Source: a virus. From it: 24,807 bases of DNA. Below are positions 20,842-24,807 of the stretch, piece by piece. The notes under the pieces were generated by a model. The model was not told the origin of the DNA, ran no database searches, and saw nothing but the letters and a program-made list of their open reading frames with translations. The first letter of the stretch is position 1. Each line of letters starts with the position of its first letter. The stretch spans positions 1 through 24,807 of IMG/VR virus record IMGVR_UViG_3300044614_000168; one strand, written 5' to 3'. A program made the translations under genes and the position numbers.

Positions 20842-21759
20842 TCAACCCCAATCTCTCTTGTCTTGCTTAGCCGCTGCGATCTTTTCAGAAGCAGACTTCA
20901 TGGCGGACTGAGCGGCTTTCATCTCGCGCTGAGCGTTAGCGCGCGCCTTGAGGCCAGACGCATGATCGAAGCGAATCTGGTGGTGTTGAGCCTGCATCTC
21001 ATGATGTATAGCCTCGCCGGTGTGATGATCGAATCCACGCTCATCACCAACTTCTTCTGCCTTGTCAGCCTGCACCATGTGATGATTCAACATCTTCTCG
21101 TGATGACGCATGTTGTCCTTATGATGCATGAGGATGTCGTTCAGCTTGCCCTTGCCGACCATCTCTTCGAGATAAGCAGACTCGTCTGCGCTTATCTCAT
21201 ATGACGCAGTGATGTTCAGATCGGTCTGGACCTTAGGCTTAGAGCCTCTTCCCTTGTACCTCACTTTGCTCGGGGTGATGCTCGGAGCCTTCTGCATTCT
21301 GTTAGCGTGCACACCTTTGATGGCGCGAATTTCATCCAGCGCTTCTACTTCTTCTCTTGCAAGTCTTTTAGTTGCTCTCTCTATTCCTCTTACACGCTTA
21401 AATGCTTTTTTGAAACTTTTCTCTTTTGTTTTTGGATCATTTGTATTTGTCATACCAGCAGCATAAGCATGTCCAAGCACTTCTGGTGCTGCTTTTCCGA
21501 TGTAACTACCTAATGCTTTTTTTCCAGCAGAAGTATTACCAACTTCATCAATCTGTTCTACTTCTTCTTTCTTGAGGTGCTCTTTGTTGCGAAGCGCCTC
21601 GAGGTCGTCGGCGTCGATATCGTCCTTCGGCTCTCTGAGCTTGGCGATGTCTGCCTTCGACATCTGCTTCTTCTCTTGCAGGTCTACTGCGTTGACGCCG
21701 GAGACAGAGAGCTTACGCTGCTGCTCGGCGATGAACTGTGCGTACTTATCCGCGCTCAT
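20842..21759 (-). CDS. Head-core type protein with a processed-module motif and His heptads
   Basis: A 305-residue basic, helical protein, not assigned to a T4 gene by sequence. By position (before gene 21) it stands where T4 has the core genes 67 and 68. It contains EEVEQIDE (65-72) and EEVEALDE (136-143), each ending with an (I/L)DE that fits gp21 cleavage, and between them ALGSYIGKAA and KRVRGIERATKR. That stretch is AT-rich compared with both sides. The C-terminal third has HH pairs at 212, 219, 226 and at 245, 252, 259, exactly seven residues apart in two helices. AGGAG lies 9 nt before the start. Probably an internal head or core protein. Confidence 0.7.
   Translation of the reverse strand: MSADKYAQFIAEQQRKLSVSGVNAVDLQEKKQMSKADIAKLREPKDDIDADDLEALRNKEHLKKEEVEQIDEVGNTSAGKKALGSYIGKAAPEVLGHAYAAGMTNTNDPKTKEKSFKKAFKRVRGIERATKRLAREEVEALDEIRAIKGVHANRMQKAPSITPSKVRYKGRGSKPKVQTDLNITASYEISADESAYLEEMVGKGKLNDILMHHKDNMRHHEKMLNHHMVQADKAEEVGDERGFDHHTGEAIHHEMQAQHHQIRFDHASGLKARANAQREMKAAQSAMKSASEKIAAAKQDKRDWG
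20962..21126 (-). other. His-heptad coding segment
   Basis: This part of the 305-residue gene encodes residues 212-266. Paired histidines recur every seven residues in two blocks (212/219/226 and 245/252/259, with a single His at 266), separated by an acidic turn (EEVGDERG). On a helix these would line one face, a layout that could bind metal or become charged at low pH. Confidence 0.7.
21343..21568 (-). repeat. AT-rich module bounded by a 13-nt direct repeat
   Basis: TTCTACTTCTTCT occurs at 21343-21355 and again at 21556-21568, 213 nt (71 codons) apart and in the same frame. It encodes the EEVE of the two motif copies. My hand count for 21361-21540 is 66 G+C in 180 bases (37%), against roughly half in the flanks. 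The codon choice also changes to A/T endings. This looks like a cassette exchanged by recombination between the motif copies. Confidence 0.6.
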
Positions 21760-21774
21760 AGTTTCTATCTCCTA

Positions 21775-22107
21775 TTAGATTGGTTCTGAGGTCTTCTGAC
21801 CGACGATGACGATAGTGCCATTACCCGTGAGGGTGTAGCTCAGCGTAGCATTAGCCGATTCATTGAAAGTAACTCCATGACCAGCGAGATTCCAATGACC
21901 AGTGCCAGGCAGTACCGCGATCGTGTTAGAGCCGCGAGCCACTACCCACTGGCCATTTGAAGTGAAGAAGATCTGCTTGATGGCGAGACTAGTCACGTTC
22001 TCGACGGTGCTGTTCGGCGTAGCGAGATTCGCGAGAGTGATGCTGCTGTTAGTGGCAGTATCGCGGATGACGACAGTGCCGTACTTTTGATTCTGAATGA
22101 TAGCCAT
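21775..22107 (-). CDS. Small beta-rich head-region protein of unknown function
   Basis: A 110-residue, almost entirely strand-forming protein. YGTVVIRDTATNSSITLANL opens the chain, then LAIKQIFFTSNGQWVVARG, TIAVLPGTGHWNLAG and ATLSYTLTGNGTIVIVGQK. No Cys, no signal peptide, Thr/Asn/Gly-rich like capsid decoration or fibre-type domains. It lies between two core-type genes, with TAATG coupling to the upstream one. I suspect a virion component (decoration or neck) because of its location and composition, but I do not recognise a defined family. Confidence 0.72.
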   Translation of the reverse strand: MAIIQNQKYGTVVIRDTATNSSITLANLATPNSTVENVTSLAIKQIFFTSNGQWVVARGSNTIAVLPGTGHWNLAGHGVTFNESANATLSYTLTGNGTIVIVGQKTSEPI

Positions 22108-23561
22108 TATTTCTTGTATCCCTGATTCTTACGCATGATGCTACCAGCGGTACTCGCCCACTTGCTGCCCTTCATCTTAGATGCGGGCCACGGCTTCTCG
22201 GACTCGCGTGGCTGATTGTACTTGCCCTTCGTGATCTTTCCCTTATAAGACTTCATCAGCTTATTTAGCTCTTCACGATCCATCTTCTCAAAGATGGCCT
22301 TGTGCTCTTCAGAGAGGCTGTCATACAGCTCGATCTCTTCAGAAGTGTACTCGATCTCTTCTCTCTTCAGAGCCAGACCTAGTCCCTTGCGGCGCTTCAA
22401 TCTGATCTTAGCGGCCTTCTGATGAGCTTCACTGTCAGAGTCCGTGTGACGCATCATGTGACCAGCCATCGTCTCTTGGCTGGATGAGCGCGCTACATAC
22501 TTGTCTTTGAGTTTCTGAGAGATCTCGTCGATCTGCTCGATCTCTTCGTTAGTGGCCTTGACTTTAGGCTTCCTGCCGAGTTCGTCAGAACCGATGATCT
22601 TCTTAAGTGCTAGCTTTACGCCAGCCCTTCTCTTTTCGCCCTTGACTGGATCTCTGCGCTCTGGCTTGGCGCCCTGAACGTAGCGCTGAAGCTTGTCTTT
22701 AGTAGATTCATCTAGTTCGGCTTCTTCTTTTCTGGTCTGAACTCGCTTGCCGTCTTTATTCAAACGAACGCCCTTCTTCCAGTCTTCTTTGGAGACGGCA
22801 TTCGATCCGTGCATCTCTTTGTGAGCGTACCAGCCGTCGTCGTTCTCAGCTTCTTCCTTACGCAGCTTCGGGCCAGCGAGAGTAATCTTCGGCTTCTTGG
22901 ACGGGATGCTCTTCTTAGAGAGGACGTGGTAGAAATTGGAGTGACTCTTCCCCATGTGATCGGCGTGATCTGCGCGCTCGATAGGCTTCAGCGAGGCGAG
23001 GTGTTGTAGCGCCTTGTTGGCGTGTACACGAGGAATGTCGTGCTTAGTGTTATCTTTGAAGTGCACCTCGACGTGATTAGGATGAGTCAGCTTAGACAGC
23101 TGATCTTGAAGGTGAAGCGTATCAGCTTCTTCACCTGGCTTCAGCTTCTTTGGACGGCCCGCTTTCTTCGCCTCAGTCATGAACTGGTTGAATGTCTTGT
23201 CTGTCATCTTCTCAGTTTCCTCGTAGTGTGGTCTTTCCATCTGCGGAGTCGAGCGGTACTGCCCTCCTCTGACGGGAGCCGGGTGTTGCAAGTGCTTAGG
23301 TCTCTTATTAGACCTGGAAGCGAACGTCTGTCTCATGCTTTTCGGCAGCATGTCTTCCTTGTGCTTCTTCTCGAGGTCGATCTCTGAGACCTGCTCAGAG
23401 AACTTACTCCTCAAGCGATAGCCGAAGCCTAGCGGCTGAGTAGGACCCTCGATGGCAGAAGATGGCTTAGCACGCTTCAGACCCTCGGGTTCAGGGAACT
23501 GCTTCCGCTCCTTGTTGCCAAAGATTATATTGGCTGCCGCTTTCTTAGGGATTTTCGCCAC
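22107..23561 (-). CDS. Large basic head-core type protein with tandem EExxxxDE modules
   Basis: A 484-residue, strongly basic, low-hydrophobicity protein typical of T4-like head core and internal proteins. Two related modules lie at 279-321 and 339-400. Each starts with EEAELDE or EEIEQIDE, has KLQRYV or KLKDKYV a few residues on, and ends with a basic helix KRRAGVKLALKK or LKRRKGLGLALKR. The same pattern appears once in the 305-residue neighbour. The LDE and IDE match the gp21 rule (L/I)xE. Residues 155-215 (VEVHFKDNTKHDIPRVHANKA...) look like a small folded domain. The start overlaps the preceding gene by 17 nt. Role inferred: DNA-binding internal protein, perhaps processed into peptides. 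It is not one of the short T4 core proteins (gp67, gp68) by size. Confidence 0.7.
   Translation of the reverse strand: MAKIPKKAAANIIFGNKERKQFPEPEGLKRAKPSSAIEGPTQPLGFGYRLRSKFSEQVSEIDLEKKHKEDMLPKSMRQTFASRSNKRPKHLQHPAPVRGGQYRSTPQMERPHYEETEKMTDKTFNQFMTEAKKAGRPKKLKPGEEADTLHLQDQLSKLTHPNHVEVHFKDNTKHDIPRVHANKALQHLASLKPIERADHADHMGKSHSNFYHVLSKKSIPSKKPKITLAGPKLRKEEAENDDGWYAHKEMHGSNAVSKEDWKKGVRLNKDGKRVQTRKEEAELDESTKDKLQRYVQGAKPERRDPVKGEKRRAGVKLALKKIIGSDELGRKPKVKATNEEIEQIDEISQKLKDKYVARSSSQETMAGHMMRHTDSDSEAHQKAAKIRLKRRKGLGLALKREEIEYTSEEIELYDSLSEEHKAIFEKMDREELNKLMKSYKGKITKGKYNQPRESEKPWPASKMKGSKWASTAGSIMRKNQGYKK
22362..22727 (-). repeat. Duplicated protein-coding module in the 484-residue gene
   Basis: This region encodes the two modules at residues 279-321 and 339-400. 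They share EExE(L/Q)(L/I)DE, a KLxxxYV segment and a K/R-rich RRxGxxLALK+ end. The nucleotide sequence between copies is diverged, so this is an old protein-level duplication rather than a fresh DNA repeat. Confidence 0.6.
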
Positions 23562-24807
23562 GACGCTTCTTGCTGTAATAGATTGCCAGAGACTGCTTGA
23601 TCTTCTGCTTCTTACCCTTGGCAGTCAGCTTCTCGGGGTGCTCCATCTCCTTGCTGATGAACTCACCGGCGGTGCCCTCGTTGATCTCGCCGTACTTCTC
23701 CACGAAGGCGGCGATGGCAGCGGCGTGAGCCTCGGAGACGAGATACGAAGTGCCGTCTACGTCGATCTCAAACGACTGTCTGAGAGGATTAGTTCCGGCC
23801 GGGGCCTTGACTTTAGGACGAGCAGGCTGGACGTAGGTCTTAGCGGTCTTGACACCGAGACCTGATATCGCCTGTAGCTTCTTAGCCTCTGGACCGACTG
23901 CTCCTTTGTCTAACTTTCGCTGAGCTTCGCGACGCTGCGCAGCGGAGTACTTAGGTTGAGCAGGAGCTGCCTGCTTCTTCTGTGCAGGAGCTGCCTGCTT
24001 CTGCTGTGCAGGAGCGACAGCAGGCTTAAGCTTCGGCTTCGGTGGTGCAATATTAGATCCGGCTGGCGGATCACCGGAAGTCGGCACGATCTTTACACCG
24101 GCATCTCTTGGTTCAGTCTGCGACTTATTTGGTCCAGGCTGCTGAGCTGCTGGTCTCTTATCCGTAATATTGCCGTCCATCTGAGCTTTGAGTGTAGGAC
24201 TCATCTGCGGCTTACTCTTAATTTTGACGTCAGGCGCCATCTGCTGCTTACTACCCGATTTATTAGTAGTATTGAACGCAGTCGCAGCTGCTTTCTTAGC
24301 TGCCTGATCTGCCGCCAACTTGTTCGCTCCAGGCTGAGGCCTAGGAGCGATGTCACCGGATGCTGTGCGAGCTTTCAGGTTAGTCGTCGAAGGGCTATTA
24401 ACGGCCGAACCAAAGCGACCTTGGAATCCAGCGGTGCCGCGATTAGGCGTCTGGGCAGCAGGAGCTGCAACTGGCTTCCTATTAAGCATTCCTGCATTAG
24501 CGCCGCTAGTTCCTTGACCTACCATAGGAGACTTAAGTCTTTGAACTGCATTGGCAGTCTGCGCTTTATTCTGAGCGGCGTAGCCTTGTTGGATAGCTTG
24601 AGCTCTGGTCTCTTCTTTGACGTCGTCGGAAGAGCAGTCTTCGCAGTCGCAGTCGTCTTCGTGCTCTTCTTCCTTGGCCTTGGCTTCTTCGATCTCGAGG
24701 TGCTCATTGTACTCTACGTACTTGTTGAGATCCTCAGGCGCCTGCTGGTCAGAGAGGCGGGCCTTGGCGTGATCGACGTCTCCGTTGAACATCTTCTCGT
24801 AGTCTTT
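23545..24807 (-). CDS. Large Ala/Pro/Lys-rich head-core type protein, 5' end outside window
   Basis: The frame stays open to the right edge (KDYEK precedes the first Met at 24792 and no ribosome site is well placed), so the true start is probably outside. Seen part: an acidic head with an odd DDCDCEDC cluster (residues 47-53 from that Met), a long disordered Gln/Ala/Pro/Lys linker containing tandem QAAPAQKK repeats, a helix-hairpin-helix-like ISGLGVKTAKTYV (about residues 310-322), then a folded C-terminal part with YLVSEAHAAAIAAFVEKYG and INEGTAGE, ending with a basic helix KGKKQKIKQSLAIYYSKKRRG. INE|G fits gp21 cleavage. The gene precedes the core genes and gene 21, so it is likely an internal head protein next to the portal gene. 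Confidence 0.65.
   Translation of the reverse strand, partial: KDYEKMFNGDVDHAKARLSDQQAPEDLNKYVEYNEHLEIEEAKAKEEEHEDDCDCEDCSSDDVKEETRAQAIQQGYAAQNKAQTANAVQRLKSPMVGQGTSGANAGMLNRKPVAAPAAQTPNRGTAGFQGRFGSAVNSPSTTNLKARTASGDIAPRPQPGANKLAADQAAKKAAATAFNTTNKSGSKQQMAPDVKIKSKPQMSPTLKAQMDGNITDKRPAAQQPGPNKSQTEPRDAGVKIVPTSGDPPAGSNIAPPKPKLKPAVAPAQQKQAAPAQKKQAAPAQPKYSAAQRREAQRKLDKGAVGPEAKKLQAISGLGVKTAKTYVQPARPKVKAPAGTNPLRQSFEIDVDGTSYLVSEAHAAAIAAFVEKYGEINEGTAGEFISKEMEHPEKLTAKGKKQKIKQSLAIYYSKKRRGENP
23961..24014 (-). repeat. 24-nt tandem repeat, about 2.3 copies
   Basis: CAGGAGCTGCCTGCTTCT plus a six-base end repeats at 23961-23984 and 23985-24008 with one difference, followed by a partial copy. It is in frame and encodes QAAPAQKK-type octapeptides in the flexible linker. 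Slippage-prone, so copy number may vary between strains. Confidence 0.85.

Noticed and set aside
23961-24014. CRISPR-like repeat
   Set aside because: The copies are contiguous without spacers, in frame and encode a low-complexity linker.
1-24807. tRNA or rRNA genes
   Set aside because: I saw no cloverleaf with GGTTCGAATCC-type T-arm in any gap. The gaps are too short (all under 100 nt) to hold one outside coding sequence.

Overview
This window is part of the genome of a T4-superfamily tailed phage (myovirus). It carries the T4-type head genes 21, 22 and 23, the recombination and transcription block uvsY, uvsW, 55, 47 and 46, and a dCMP hydroxymethylase of the T4 gp42 family. Every gene I can support is read from the minus strand. 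Most stop codons overlap the next start codon (ATGA, TGATG or TAATG), so the genes form long translationally coupled chains. Composition is near 50% G+C by eye. The order 21-22-23-x-uvsY-uvsW-x-x-55-x-47-46 resembles the cyanophage/rhizobial branch of T4-like phages more than coliphage T4. No host marker or photosynthesis gene is visible, so the host is left open.

In transcription order (right to left), 24807-17433 is the late head module. It holds three unusual basic or acidic core-type proteins (one running off the right edge), a small beta-rich protein, prohead protease gp21, scaffold gp22 with a long N-terminal extension, and major capsid protein gp23, closed by a strong intrinsic terminator. 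A small tail-tube-like structural gene follows. From 16725 to 10193 lies the recombination and late-transcription block: uvsY, uvsW, two small unknowns, sigma factor gp55, a macro-domain-like gene, gp47, gp46 and a small unknown. From 10200 to 7310 there is peptide deformylase, a small exported protein, a conserved phage unknown, a MazG-like pyrophosphohydrolase, a PD-(D/E)XK-like protein and a DUF1599-like protein.

The left end (7313-68) is the most interesting part. dCMP hydroxymethylase and dCMP deaminase imply that this phage makes 5-hydroxymethyl-dCTP. They are followed in a nearly gapless run by a uracil-DNA-glycosylase-like protein, two helical proteins (one, and less clearly the other, resembling the alpha-glutamyl/putrescinyl-thymine pyrophosphorylase or amino-acid:DNA transferase families), a fold-type-II PLP enzyme, an SGNH hydrolase-like protein and a C5-cytosine-methyltransferase homologue. 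Similar parts (transferase plus PLP enzyme) build hypermodified thymidine in other phages. Here the base-making enzyme carries the Asp diagnostic for dCMP, so I infer a hypermodified 5-hydroxymethylcytosine pathway. One small gene inside this run (113 aa) has its own exact T4-type late promoter.

A second theme is the head core. Two neighbouring core proteins share a repeated module that begins with EExE(Q/A/L)(I/L)DE. This fits the gp21 cleavage rule (L/I)-x-E and suggests a set of processed internal-head peptides. One copy is AT-rich, bounded by a 13-nt direct repeat, and looks recently exchanged.
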